Source of the DNA: Ailanthus altissimus
Taxonomy: Eukaryota; Streptophyta; Magnoliopsida; Sapindales; Simaroubaceae
Length of the DNA stretch: 64,000 nucleotides
Reading direction: 5' to 3'
Assembly (NCBI GenBank): GCA_946807835.1
Contig: OX327684.1
Span: 10,248,001 to 10,312,000, forward strand
Of this stretch, positions 46,000 to 58,297 are shown one piece after another. Every line of letters begins with the position of its first letter. Within the stretch, counting starts at the first letter, position 1. The translations under genes and the position numbers were made by a program. The notes under the pieces were generated by a model. That model did no database searches, was not told where the DNA came from, and saw nothing but the letters and a program-made list of their open reading frames with translations.

Positions 46000-47260
46000 T
46001 TTAGGCTCATAACTCACTGCCTTTCCTTAGGTGTTTATTGTAGCCTATTCCTTGGTGCCTCCTTGCATTCGATCTTTATATATTATGGCACTTGTTCACA
46101 GGCAACTATATAAGTTGCGATCAAATTTTATATAAGTAATAACAGAATTCGCTTAGCTTCAACCCTACCTTAAAGGCTTCTAATGTGATTCGTAGATCAA
46201 ACACCCCAATTTGAATCACCTCCAAGTGAAATTATCCTATGAAGCTCCTCAAACTCTTAGTTTGATCTTACCTGAGTTGTTACAGTATTTGCAGCTCTTT
46301 AGCCTTTTCGCTGGCTTATTATAGGAGGAAATGCTCCTTTGTTTCAAGCTTCAGTACTAGAAAAAGCTTGTCTTTCTAGATTCATGTGGAACAAGTGACA
46401 TATTTAGTCTTGTCTAAGCTTAACAATTAATAAAAAGTCAGCTACTTAGTCCATATAGTGGTTTAGGTTTATCATACCGTTGTAATTTGGTAGGCTTACC
46501 AGTTTAAAGCCTATTAGTCGCTTTATATCTATGAACTCATTTGTAAGAGGAGATTTTCTTTCCCTCTCAGTTGCTCTTAAGGGGGGAAGTTCTTGCCTTC
46601 TATCATTCTTAAGAAGCTGATGCAACCACTATTCTATTCCTTAAATATTCACATTCAGAGGATTTCTAGTCTCAAGTGCTAAACTCTACTACTCTTTCTA
46701 TTCCTTGATCCTCTTTAACATTTTCTTTGCATCTTTTTTTATTATGCTATTTTCTCTACGTCTATTTAATATATGAGCATCTCTTACCCCTCTGTTTCCC
46801 TTTTTGAGCTTATCTAATAGTTTTCGAGCATCACTTTCACCTAAGTCATTAATGTTTTCCTTGACACCTTGACTTCGTCTGACATTATCCAAATCAACAA
46901 CTTCTGATGGGGAGAGTTTAGTTGTAGTTCCCTTGATACAACCTTCTACTCTGTGAAAACTCTCTTTTTTAAATGACTTTACTCAAACTCCTTTCCCATT
47001 CCTCCTTCTGTTTTCGAGTAAGCCAAGAAAGATTTCTAGTACCCTTAATTATTGGATAGGTACTCATTGGGTTCAGTTGGTCATGTTTTGGTACAGTATT
47101 TGCTAAGGTTATTGTTATTCTTCTAGGCATTTACACTTTTTTAGTACATCAACCAACAAACCTTTTAACTCATCCCTTTTCTGTCGTGATCTTCTCAATT
47201 CCTTTTCCAACACTTCTCGCCAAGTAGGTGATCCCCCGTCTTAGTGCGATACGTTATCAT
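46000..47260 (-). pseudogene. Tat-like gypsy gag relic
   Basis: On the - strand the region holds a charged open frame 46892-46698 (VRRSQGVKENINDLGESDARKLLDKLKK, preceded by SPSEVVDL). A lysine-rich, cysteine-containing stretch follows near 46330-46250 that may be the gag zinc-binding tail. N-terminal gag sequence (PRRITITLANTVPKHDQLNPM) is legible near 47130-47060. The segment 46000-46200 is not recognised and could be additional inserted sequence. No intact frame. Confidence 0.55.
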
Positions 47261-47400
47261 TCTGTACTTCTATGGATCTTCATGGTTTGTAATCCAATTA
47301 TGGAATGTGTAACCATAGTCTTTGAATGCAAGTTTCTTATAATCTTTTTTTCTTGTGTCTGATGACTTTCTATCTATTCCCACAGACGCTGCTATACTAT

Positions 47401-48184
47401 TGACCTAAAAATTTAAGTAATTTTAAATTAATAAGTTGAATTTATTTTCCCTAAGAACAATAACTAACAAAATGGCTGGACTTCATAAAAATAAGGCTAG
47501 ACTGGTTTGCTCTAAGGGTATTGAGCTTAAAAAGGATCTTACAACTATAAAAAAGTTAAACCATGCTGGAAGTTTCACTGACGATGGCATTTCGATCAGT
47601 AAAGACTGAAAAAAGTAAAATGAATAGAAAAGCAATGAAGGATGATAAAAAAGAGAAAGAAATTGCTGAGTGTTCTTAGAGCTAGTCAAGCTTATTCAGA
47701 ATCCAAACTTCTTTTCAGCTTAGCAATTTTGACTATTTATAGGGTTGTAAATAGGGTTGCGATGTGAGTTCAATTCATAGTTATAGAATCCCATTAAAAT
47801 TGGAAAGTATCAAGACTTCACCTTCTCGGACTTATTTATTAGAGTTTTACCAAATTAATGGTAGATAATTCTTACCTTGATAGGATTCCTACCAAAATTA
47901 CATGAGTTATATTTATGGAGGGAATCTTAGATCCCATGATTTTTGGTGGCAAGCCTGTTTTAGATCGTACGTGAATAAGGTGGTTGGTTTGGCCAAAGAT
48001 GGCATCCAATGCTGAGGACTCCTCGTGAGCAAATCAAAGACTACAAGCTAGCGCAAGGACATCTTATTCACTTGTTGTTGAGGGGGTTGCGGGCCATATT
48101 AAGGCTTTATGGGCCAAATTAGATAGACTGAGCTTTGTAATATTTTGGCCCTTGAACCGAAATTCAGGGAAAACACACCTGTCA
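47401..48184 (-). repeat. 5' LTR of the Tat-like gypsy element
   Basis: 784 bases with short inverted ends TGACC...CTGTCA. It lies immediately outside the mutated primer site on the right side of the - strand element. A TATTTATAGGG box at about 47734-47744 may be the complement of a promoter or polyadenylation element. The - strand open frame 47483-47689 has no domain. Confidence 0.65.
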
Positions 48185-50859
48185 AAAGATCTTTAAAAGA
48201 TTAGGTAAGCTTAGCTTAGTAGAGGATTTTAATTTCTAAAAAAAAAATATGTAAATGTTAAAGGGTTAATTTTGACTTACTCCAATAAGTATTGAAAAAT
48301 ATTAATTTAACCTCATTTTTTTGGAGGGCTATCAATGCGTCTCCATTATATTAGCTACAATTATTAGAATTAATAAATTTTGGGTAAAATGGTTTTACAT
48401 ATTTTATAATACTAAAAACACCCTATTATTTTTTGATCGACCTATTTTCATATTTCTAAACTTATTTTTATTTTTAAATAATAAAATAAATAAATAAAAT
48501 TTATCTTCCCTTTACCTATAGTGATGGACAACGGTTCGGTGAATCGAAAAATCAACCAAACTGAAAATTTTTAATTTGGTTTGATTTACAAGTTTAGAAC
48601 TAATCGATTATGCTAAATTAGTTCTATCAGTTTTCTATTTGATTCAGTCTGAACTAAAAATAAGCTAGTCAAATTTGACATTTATTTGACTAGCTCATCA
48701 TTTTTCGTGGTATTTCCCTCCCTTAAGATATTGTAACTGGTGATTCTCAAAAGATTTTGGTTGGACAAAGATTTTACCATTTACTTCCTTTCTTAGTTCA
48801 CGAGAGAGATCACTATATATTGGACCAATAAAAGTTTTAATTTTCAATTTTTCTTAATACTTCAAATTCTAATTTTTATGGCGTGATGGTTGTTATGATG
48901 GATTCAAGTTTTTATTTATTTATAATGAAAATAGAAAAGAAATTTTTTTTCTTAAATTAACTATGTTGAAGTTGCTTTGTTGTTAGCTTATTGTGTGAAG
49001 GTGTCGTAGGACGGGGGTGAATGATCATGTGATGGAGGTAGTGGTTTTGATGAATGATGAAGAAGAAGGATGGAAGCGGTTACTATAGTGAGTGAAGAAA
49101 AAGGTAATTAAGTTTTTACTTTTAGTAACTTGTTGAAGATCATGTGTATGCAAATGTATGGTAGTGAAATCTTAAAACTAATCATTAATATATATATATA
49201 TATGTTTTGATTTTATTATTGTATAATATTTTAAGATATTAAATTATTTTATTTTTAGTCAAAAAAATTTTACTGTTGCCAAGTTTTGGAAATATTTTTT
49301 TAATCCAATCAATTTTTTAAAATTTTAGTAACCAAAGGCATAATACTTTTTATTTTTTGCCCTCATTTGTATAATTTGTAAATATATATATTTTTAATTT
49401 TTTATAATTAATTAATTTAATAAATAAATTTAATCAAAAATTTATTTTTTTAACAAATAATCAAAAAATAGTTATTTATATAAAAAATTATTTTATAAAC
49501 ATAATTATAATTTTTTTTAAAACGTTATTTTATAAAAATAACAAGTTACACCATTAAGAGCATAAATATAAAATCTCCCAAATTTATTAGGTTTAACAGA
49601 ATTTATTAAAGGAATAGGGTCGCTCTAATGACATTTAAAAAAAAATACAAGTTTATGTTTGTCAATATTTATTGGGGTAAACCGAAATTAACATAATATT
49701 TGAACATAAAATTTAGCCAGCAAACTTTGGCAATTTTTGGATTTACAAATAATACTAAAAAGCATAAAGGGTTTATTCTCGATAAATGTAAAACAAAGTT
49801 TAAGTTCAATTTGACTCTTAATAGTCTTCCTATTAATTATCTTGCTACCTTTGTTCCAATATTAACAAAGCTCATTAAAATCTATGTCCAAATATATATC
49901 TTCTTCATCTATATTCCATATTACAAATTTTTTTAATCCAAGCATCAAACTTATTACATATATGAAATCCCTTGACTCTTCTACTGCTCCTTATTTTATT
50001 TTTTCTATAGTTGTATTGCTTTAAATTTACTTTTCATCTTCTTAATTAGACGAAAATTAATTTGATTATGATGGTGGCTCATATTGCACTTTGATAACAT
50101 TAAAATATAAGGCAAGGCTTTTTACACTCTAAAAACTTATTACGAAAATCCTTTTACATCCATCAAATAAAATTTACAAATAAAGTTTTGAGAATAATAA
50201 TGTCAGAAATTTCTTTGTACTGGATAATATGAAACATCCAAAATTCTTTTGGTAATATTAAATACAACGGGGAGAGTAAATGATCACTGCGCTGCAAAGT
50301 ATATCAATTCTCACATCCGTTTATTATTGATCTCACTCATTTTTATTTGCCAAAATTGTGTATGGTCAAACTGTTGAAACCATTTTTATTTCAAAGAAGA
50401 TCTTTACTTATTCTTTAATATTGATTGCTGCATTCTTCTGGCATGTTGGAAACTGTAAATTTCATTCATCAGCAAAGCCAAAGGCACGGCAACAAATTTA
50501 TTACTATAAAATCATAAGAATGTAGCTAATAATATCATTATTTTATTTTTGTTTCTGTTTTCTGACGATTTTATTTGTCTTTGGTTGGGTCTCTCTCAGA
50601 GAGAGTTGCGTTTCCATGAATGTACGGCATTGAGTGCTGGGCAGTAGGCAGAGATCAAACAAGAATTGTCATTTGAAATAGAGATCAATTTAATTATATA
50701 CACAAAAGGCCTGCTCTTTGTTAAAACCATAGACGAGCATAAAGCGGGTCTTGATTAGCTGTAACATGCTAAGTAAATTGTACGAGAAATGGAGAAATCA
50801 ATGCTTACTAGAATCAAGATCATTAATAATCTCTTTTTTTTTTTTCACTACTTACTTCG
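48185..50859. other. AT-rich region, no gene recognised
   Basis: No coding domain is visible. A block at about 48530-48680 with GGTTCGGTGAATCGAAAAA and AACCAAACTGAAAA resembles degenerate plant repeats built on the CGGTTCGGTT theme. A (TA)n run lies at about 49190-49205. CTCTCTCAGAGAGAG near 50590 is a short palindrome. The frame 49700-49936 is AT-driven and unconvincing. A GATGAAGAAGAAGG-type purine stretch near 49055 has no flanking coding frame. Confidence 0.55.
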
Positions 50860-51259
50860 ACAGATCCATCAATATCATGCGATCTAGAGTATGTAAGCAA
50901 TCATAAAAATATCTAAACATACTTCAAAACTTAAATTATACTTAATTCATAATGTGAAAATAAAATTGATGAGAAATATATCTCCTACCTTTGTTGTTCT
51001 TCACAATTTAGTGATGGGGTTAAATGTTTCTAAACCTTGGTCAATCTGAAATGATGGTATAAGGCTCTATACGAGATTAAATGGCTTAAGGGACCTAATC
51101 AAAGGAATGTTTAATATATAGGCTTTTGTCCATCACATATGCCATTAACACATTCATGATCATGAGAGGTTTCTTGATCATGGGCAATTGTTGCACATGT
51201 ACCTGAAAATGATAGAATCATGGGCCAAATTCATACATGAAATTGAATAAGTCTAATAT
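50860..51259 (-). repeat. probable 3' LTR of a - strand copia fragment
   Basis: On the - strand, AAGTGGAAGAATATTAGAC at about 51270-51251 resembles the copia polypurine tract plus LTR start (AAGTGGGAGATTGTTAGAC). The LTR would therefore begin near 51259 and run left. The left boundary is estimated only from the change in composition near 50860. The neighbouring coding relic (51498-52480) is in the correct orientation. Confidence 0.5.
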
Positions 51260-51497
51260 TCTTCCACTTAATTCATGTATTCCATTATTTATTATAGTAA
51301 AAAATAAAATATATGAATCATGGTAATAGGTTCTTTAAAAATGAATATTATCTTTTATGTATGACAATGCATTATATCTCTTAATACTATTCTTATTACT
51401 TAATGAATAAACTCTATATTTATTTTAAGTCCAAATATTAATGATATTTTTCAATTAATAAATGTGTACATAAATGAGAATAATATGTAAGAAAATA

Positions 51498-52480
51498 TCA
51501 AAACATAAATAGAATTTCATTACAAATAATATTAGTCCATATGACAAAAATCATATAAAAGGAACCAAGTCCAATTCTATCTACATGATCCTTAAATTTC
51601 AATGGTGGCATGCCTTTCGTTAAGAGATCAACAATCATCAATATAGTACTAACATGTTTAATAACCACTACCTTTTCTTTAACACATCCCCTTATGACCA
51701 AATACTTGATGTCTCTGTGTTTGCTTCAACTAAAACTTTTATTATTTTTATACATAAAATAATGCAGCTGAATTGTCACAATATTTCCTTAATATCCTAG
51801 AAATCAAATCCACAATTCTAAGTCCAAATATGAAACTCTTCATCTATTCACCATCCGAGGTAACATCAAAACAAGATATAAACTCAACCTCTATAGTAGA
51901 AGTAGCAGTTAAAGTCTACTTTACAATCCTTCAAGATACAGCTCCATTGACAAACATGAAAATGCATTATGATGTTAATTTTTATAAATCAACATAGCCA
52001 ATGAAGTATGAATCTGAGTAGCCAATCACCTTCAAATTATCAGTCCGTCTATACATAAGTATGTAATCTTTTATCCCTTGAACGTACCTTATCACCTTTT
52101 TTGCTACTCTTCAATTGTCTATACCTAGATGAATTTGATATCTTTCCAACATTCCAATAGCAAACGCAATGTTAGGCCTTGTGTAGACCTATGCATACAT
52201 CAAGCTTACAATAGGAGAAACATATGGAATGTTCTTCATTTGTTCATTTTGAAGATTATCTTTTAGGCATTGGTTCAAATGGAACCTCTCACCCTTCACA
52301 ATCGGAGCTATACTTGGTGAACAATCTTTTATCTAAAATCTCTTTAAAACTTTATTGATATAGGTTTCTTGAGATAGACTCAAAATACCTCGAAATCTGT
52401 CTCTATGTATTTTAGTGCCAATGACATAAGATGCATCACTCATATACTTTATATCAAAGTTTTTAGAGAAAAATTGCTTT
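51498..52480 (-). pseudogene. copia RT C-terminus and RNase H relic
   Basis: Reads right to left. FFSKNFDIKYMSDASYVIG and LSLSQETYINKVLKRF (about 52470-52330) belong to the RT C-terminal part. MYA.VYTRPNIAFAIGMLERY, VIGYSDSYFIGYVD, KQTLTATSTIEVEFISC and YCDNSAALF are RNase H motifs. KHVSTILMIVDLLTKGMPPLKF, HVDRIGLGS (51660-51560) is the polyprotein end. Several stops occur. The N-terminal RT, integrase and gag are missing from this orientation. Confidence 0.88.
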
Positions 52481-52489
52481 ACATCATAT

Positions 52490-53819
52490 TAAAATTTATG
52501 GCAATATATACTTGGGCACATGAGTGAAAAAGGGAATAAAGTGCTTCTATCAAAGGAAAAGTTGTCAGATTTGAAGTCTGTTAATAGCTTTTTTGAAAGT
52601 TACATTTTTAGCAAGTAAAATAGAGTCATGTTCTCAAAAGTTTCTAGAAAATTAAAGCCAAAAAGTTTTGCACTAATGTAAGAGGACATACTTATGTACT
52701 ATCCCTTAAAGGGTCAAAATACTACGTGATATTCATGATGACTCAAGTAGAAAAGTATAAGATTATTTTTTGAAAAAAATAAATTCGATGTCTTCAATAT
52801 CTTTAAAAAGTGAAAAGTCATGGTTGAGAATGAGACAAACTTAAAATTTAAATGCCTTTGGTCTAACAATAAGGGAGATTATATTGATGTTGGGTTCAAA
52901 TAATATTGTTTTGGTAATGGGATCAAGATGGAGAAGTCTATTCCAAGGAATCTATAATAGAATGGTATAGTTAAAAGGATCATTAGAACTTTAAATAAAC
53001 GTACCAAGAGTATGAGATTGCACTTAGTGTTACCAAAGATATTTTGGGTTGAAGCAGTTAACACTACAATATATCTTTCTTTTATGAAAGTATTGAGTTG
53101 TATTTTCTACATTCTTGATAATTCCACTAATAGAAATAAACTTAATCCTATGTATAAGAAATGCTTCTTCATTGGCTAAGGTGATATAAAGTTGCATTAT
53201 GGTTTCTAGGATGACTAAAATCACAAAGTTATTAGAAACATGAATGTTATATTCAACAAACAACTTCTATTCAAGGATAAGCTAGGTGGATAAACTATCA
53301 GGAAATGTTCTAAAGTCAAGAAGCCAAGAGTTATTCAATTAAAAGATTTTCTAGCAAATGGGTTTCAAAATAATGACAAAGTTGATCAAAAGAATATAGA
53401 TCTATAGGAAGAACCGTATACCCTTAAATTTGAACCTAAGAGATCCATCAGAACTATCAAACTACCACATAGATATTCACCCTCATTATAGTACATCTTC
53501 TTGACTGATCAAGATGAACTAGAGGCTTATGAGAAAGCAATGCAAGTAGATGATTCAACTAAGTAAGAGTTAGCCATGAGGGATGGGATAGATTCACTAT
53601 TATCCAATCAATCTAATTAGACATGGCAATTGATGGAGTTACTCAAAGAAAATAAAGCATTACGCAATAAATGGGCTTATCAAGTTAAAGAAACATATAA
53701 TGACATCAAAAGATGCAAAGCAAGACTTATGGTAAAAGGTTTTCAATACAAGCAAGCATTGTCTACACTGAGATTTTCTCTCTCATAGTGAAGATGACTA
53801 CAGTTAGAACTGTACTTGG
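52490..53819 (+). pseudogene. copia integrase and RT N-terminus relic
   Basis: Opposite orientation to its neighbour. It starts mid-element with LGHMSEKGNKVLLSKEKLS (about 52515-52570), the GAG-pre-integrase motif. Integrase follows with VMVENETNLKFKCLWSNN (52815-52870), NGIKMEKSIPR and AKSMRLHLVLPKIFWVEAVNTTIYL-like text (53005-53075, with substitutions). Then the linker and RT start: LAMRDGIDSLLSNQ, NKALRNKWAYQVKE, RCKARLMVKGFQ (53570-53745). It stops at 53819, exactly where Athila-2 inserted, so the rest may lie outside the window. Confidence 0.88.
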
Positions 53820-54497
53820 TGTTCACAAAATTATACACACACGAATTATAACCGCAAGTGCACGGGTTGCAATCAAGTAATAAAGTGATGAGTGAGTATC
53901 ATTATCATAAGAATTGGTATCTTAAATTAATGTTAAGTACTATAGTGTTGACAAACTAATTTTATCTAAGTTAATCTAAAGGCTGAGATGAATTTTAAAA
54001 TTAAAAATACTTAAAACCAAATAATTTAGTAAATAAAGAGGTGAAAGTTCTATGGTGATGGGTTATAGGGACTTGATTTCACTCTACCGTACCTATATTT
54101 TTTATCATTAGTGATTAACAGTTAATCTTGTGTATTCATTAATTAAGGGTTTATGATTAATCTCATTACCTCTCCCGGGTGTCAAATGAGATCCTACGGA
54201 TACATAACTAAGTTGATATCCCTATCTAGCTTGTTATACATACATGCATTAAGCTACCTTTAAGTGATTACCCTAAGTCTAGTAGTCTCCCAACTTAATA
54301 AACTCAAAGTCATATTTTTTAAAACCAACACATGGGTTAAACTCTCCCAAGCACAAAAATCACAAGTTTAAATCATCTAATCAATTTTTCAATCCAATTA
54401 CAAGCATTAAACTCATAAAAAGTATAAATAAGCAAAATAAGATATAGTCATTAACCAACTAACAACATTAAAACTTAGTCTTCAATAGAGTTCTATC

Positions 54498-56957
54498 TAG
54501 GGATGGCAAAAAAATCCGCAAACCCGCAAACCCGCTAAAACCCGCCCGCATTGGGAAGGATTTGGTAAGGCTTGAAGCGGGTTTGGTATTTAAAATTAAA
54601 ACCCGCAACGGATTTGGTACGGGTATGATTTTAGTGAAAAATCCGTGGATACCCGCAACGGGTATCCGCACATACTACATTTAAATAAAATATAAAATAT
54701 AAAATATAAAATGATTATTTTTGTATTTTTTTTATCTCACATCAAAAAATCTACATTTTATTTGACATTGCTCATACCATTAAATATAAATAAATAAAAT
54801 TAGTTCAAAGGAATTAATGATTATAATTGAAATTAAAAATAAAATTATAGTATTTAACATAATTGAAATTGGAATTAAAATATTTAATATTTAGCGTAAT
54901 TGAAATTGAATTTAGAATTATAACATTTAACGTAATTAAAATTGAAATTGTAATTGTAATTAGAATTAAATATTTAACACAATTGAAATTGGAAATGAAA
55001 TTGGATTTAGAATGATAACATTTAATGTAATTGAAATTGAAATTGGATTTGAAATTATAATATTTAACACAAGAATTATAATATTTAATGTAAATAAAAT
55101 TAGAATTAAAATTGAAATTAAAATATTTAACATAATTAAAATTGGATTTAAAATTATAATATTTAACTATCGAAATTGAAATTATAATTATAACAATTTA
55201 ATGTAATTAAAATTAAAATTTGATTTAAAGTTATGATATTTAACGTAATTGAAATCAAAATTGGAATAAGAATTATAATATTTAACATAATTGATATCAA
55301 AATTATGATTATAATTATAACATTAACGTAATTGAAATCGAAATTGGATTTGGAGTTATAATATATAACGTAATTGAAATCAAAATTAGGTTTAAAATTA
55401 TAATATTTAACGTAATTGAAATCGAAATTGGATTTAAAATTATGACATTTAACGTAATTGAAATCAAAATTAGAATAAGAATTATCATATTTAACATAAT
55501 TGATATTAAAATTATAATTCTATAATTATAACATTAACGTAATTGAAATCGAAATTGGATTTGGAGTTATAATATGTAACGTAATTGAAATCGAAATTGG
55601 ATTTAAAATTATGATATTTAACGTAATTGAAATTAAAATTGGAATAAGAATTATAATATTTAACATAATTGATATCAAAATTATAATTATAACATTAACG
55701 TAATTAAAATTAAAATTAGATTTGGAGTTATAATATGTAACGTAATTGAAATCGAAATTAGTTTGGAATTATAACATTTTACGTAATTGAAATCGAAATT
55801 TGATTTAGAGTTATGATATTTAACGTAATTGAAATCAAAATTGGAATAAGAATTATAATATTTAACATAATTGATATCAAAATTATAATTATAATTATAA
55901 TTATAACATTAACGTAATTGAAATCGAAATTGGATTTGGAGTTATAATATGTAACGTAATTGAAATCAAAATTAGGTTTAAAATTATAATATTTAACGTA
56001 ATTGAAATCGAAATTGGATTTAATTATGACATTTAACGTAATTGAAATTAAAATTAGATTTGGAGTTATAATATGTAACGTAATTGAAATTGAAATTAGA
56101 TTTAGAATTATAATATTTAACGTAATTGAAATCGAAATTGGATTTAAAATTATGACATTTAACGTAATTGAAATTAAAATTAAAATAAGAATTATAATAT
56201 TTAACATAATTAATATCAAAATAATAATTATAACATTAACGTAATTAAAAATAAAATTAGATTTGGAGTTATAATATGTAACGTAATTGAAATCGAAATT
56301 AGTTTGGAATTATAACATTTAACGTAATTGAAATCGAAATTGAATTTAAAATTATGATATTTAACGTAATTAAAATCAAAATTGGAATAAGAATTATAAT
56401 ATTTAACATAATTGATATTAAAATTAAAATTATAATATTAACGTAATTAAAATCAAAATTGGATTTGGAGTTATAAATTATAATATGTAACGTAATTGAA
56501 ATCGAAATTAGATTTGGAATTAAAATATTTAACATAATTAAAATAAAAATATTTAACGTAATTAAAATTATAACATTTATCGTAATTAAAATCGAGATTA
56601 GATTTGAAATTATAACATTTAATTTAATTAAAATTAAAATTGAAGTTAAAAATTATAATATTTAATGTAAATAAAATTAGAAATATAATTGATATTATTT
56701 TAATTGCTATAATTAAAAAAAATTAATTTAATTAATATTATTTTTTTATTTTTTTATTATATTAATTCAAAACCCGCTTAAAATCCGCGGATAACCCGTT
56801 GCGGGTTTGGTAATAGGTACAAACCTGCAAGTGCGGGTTTGATAACGGTACTCCAAACCCGCAACGGGTTTGGGAAGGATATGGTATTTCATTTTGTAAG
56901 CGGATATGGATATGGTATTAGAGGTATCCGTCCCAAACCCGCCCGCTGCCATCCCTA
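54498..56957. mobile_element. non-autonomous hAT element filled by a minisatellite
   Basis: Perfect 8-bp target duplication GTTCTATC (54490-54497, 56958-56965) and perfect 11-bp terminal inverted repeats TAGGGATGGCA (54498-54508; complement at 56947-56957). These are hAT superfamily features. Each end has about 170-190 bases of GC-rich subterminal sequence with many AAACCCG/CGGGTTT motifs in both orientations, as expected of transposase-binding regions. There is no transposase frame. The centre (about 54790-56690) is an AT-rich tandem array. Confidence 0.93.
54790..56690. repeat. AT-rich minisatellite with higher-order structure
   Basis: The monomer is about 42-46 bases of the form TATTTAACGTAATTGAAAT, then a CGAAATTGGATTT-like part, then (A/G)GAATTATAA. 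More than 40 degenerate copies run through the array. A marker variant, ATAACATTAACGTAATT followed by GGATTTGGAGTTATAATATG, recurs near 55313, 55521, 55686, 55896, 56227 and 56430, giving spacings of about 208, 165, 210, 331 and 203 bases. That is a higher-order period of roughly four to five monomers with one longer block. The left part (54790-55200) is more diverged. Open frames on both strands rich in Ile, Asn, Leu and Ser (55315-55497, 55779-56219, 56002-56244, 56299-56535) are products of the repeat. Confidence 0.93.
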
Positions 56958-57680
56958 GTTCTATCAAACCCTAAAATATGTAATCTAGCTATCTATAATC
57001 AAATTCACAACTACAATAATTCAAAGATTCACAATAGTAATCATATTCAAAACAACATAAATTATAAATATAAACTTTAAATTAAAGTAAATGAGACAAA
57101 GAGAGAAGGGAAAAGTAGTTGAAAAAGCTCTAAGGGCCTTCAATCTTTATGAGTCTTCAGGATTCCATACTTCCAAATGTTTTCTCTCACTAAAAACTCT
57201 TTTTTGTCTCTCCAATTTTCGTGCTCTCTCCTCCCTTGTAAATGAGGCTTTTAATCTTCTTTTTATAGGCTTTAAAAATGGGTTTAAAAATTAGGGCACA
57301 AAGTAAAAAATGAAATTGGGGTACTAGCGACGCTTGGGTGCCTAAGCGCCAAGCATTTTGCCATTAGAAGCCCGATTTGGCTTTTGGGCTCCACGTTTTG
57401 GTGCCTAGGCACCAAAACCTGAGTTTTTTAAGCGCCCAAGCACAGAGCACTGTAGCACAAATCTATTCATGGTACTGTAACAAGTTAATGTTCATTAACA
57501 CTGTAGCATATTTGGATTTTTTTTTGCTTTGTTTTTTTTTGAATTTTTATTCTGAATAGTTCCATTAATTTTAAACCTACAAAACAATATTAATACACAT
57601 AAAAAGATACATATTCATATTCAAAATGAGCAATTATTAAATTAAGAGGGTATAACATCATATATAAAATGCACTTATCA

Positions 57681-58297
57681 AACTCTCCCAAACTTAAATA
57701 CTTGCTCATTTTCAAGTAAAGAAAGCCTCTCATAATTAAAAGCCAAAACTAAAAATAAACTATAAAACGACATAAAACATGGGGTCAATGAATGATTAGA
57801 AAATTGTCCTAAAAATTTCTCATGACTTCAAATCTCAAAGAAAATCTAAGCATTATAATAGTTCAATATGTTAATCCAATACTTGTTCTACCATATAAGT
57901 GACCTACTTAGTGTACATGTGTGTGTAGCTAGAATTACTAGTCACATGTACTCGAATTAGTTTATGCACAAAAGACAACGAAATGGTCTCTATGAGTTTT
58001 TACTAAATTAACACTCTATATACTTATTTTTTACATCATTCTCCACTAATGTAGACACACATAATCAATGATTAAATAGGACTTTATCTAACTTGTAATG
58101 AATGGCGAGGGTGAGGGTAGGATAAGGTGGATCAATTTTAGCTCAACTCACACCATAAACACACATTCCTCCAGAGATTACCAAAACTGAACCATTTGGT
58201 TTCCACCAGATTTTCTCCAAACTCATTTCTTCAATTCCCTTGCTATTTTGTTGTTCATTTTTCATTTTGTTTTCTAAGTTAAGGGTATAACTATAAG
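57681..58297 (-). other. Athila-2 3' internal non-coding, part 1
   Basis: Begins at the PPT beside the 3' LTR and runs to the insertion point of solo LTR F. AT-rich, with no coding frame. Together with 60404-60698 and 62140-62940 it makes about 1.7 kb, close to the 1.6 kb of the matching region in Athila-1. Confidence 0.6.

Larger units (their letters stand above)
38800..48184 (-). mobile_element. Tat-like Ty3/gypsy element, 3'-truncated, with two nested LTRs
   Basis: On the - strand. 5' LTR 47401-48184 (+ strand ends TGACCTAAAA and CACCTGTCA). A primer-site region next to it at about 47375-47396 reads, on the + strand, ATTCCCACAGACGCTGCTAT, a mutated form of the Tat-type CCCACAGACGGCGCCAA. 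Order on the - strand: gag relic (47260 down to 46290), protease (43755-43560), RT (43000-42150), RNase H (41830-41560), integrase (41400-40985, then 39081-38800). Solo LTR D interrupts between gag and protease, and solo LTR C interrupts the integrase. The integrase is cut off at 38800 and no 3' LTR exists in the window. Confidence 0.82.
53820..57680 (-). repeat. Athila-2 3' LTR, interrupted by a hAT element
   Basis: Two LTR pieces, 53820-54497 and 56966-57680, with combined length about 1393 bases, close to the Athila-1 5' LTR (1396). The - strand TATA region (CTATAAAAAG) is at about 57260-57270, and the GC-rich block (GCGACGCTTGGGTGCC, GCGCCAAGC, GGTGCCTAGGCACC) lies upstream of it at about 57325-57445. 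The frames 57091-57294 and 57377-57559 fall in this LTR and are not genes. Confidence 0.88.

Noticed and set aside
48530..48680. CGGTTCGGTT-type block considered as a MITE
   Set aside because: No terminal inverted repeat pair or target duplication could be drawn around it.
55779..56219. 146-codon Ile/Asn-rich frame, and similar frames at 55315-55497, 56002-56244 and 56299-56535
   Set aside because: All are translations of the AT minisatellite on either strand. Stop-free stretches arise because the monomer length is often a multiple of three; there is no protein domain.
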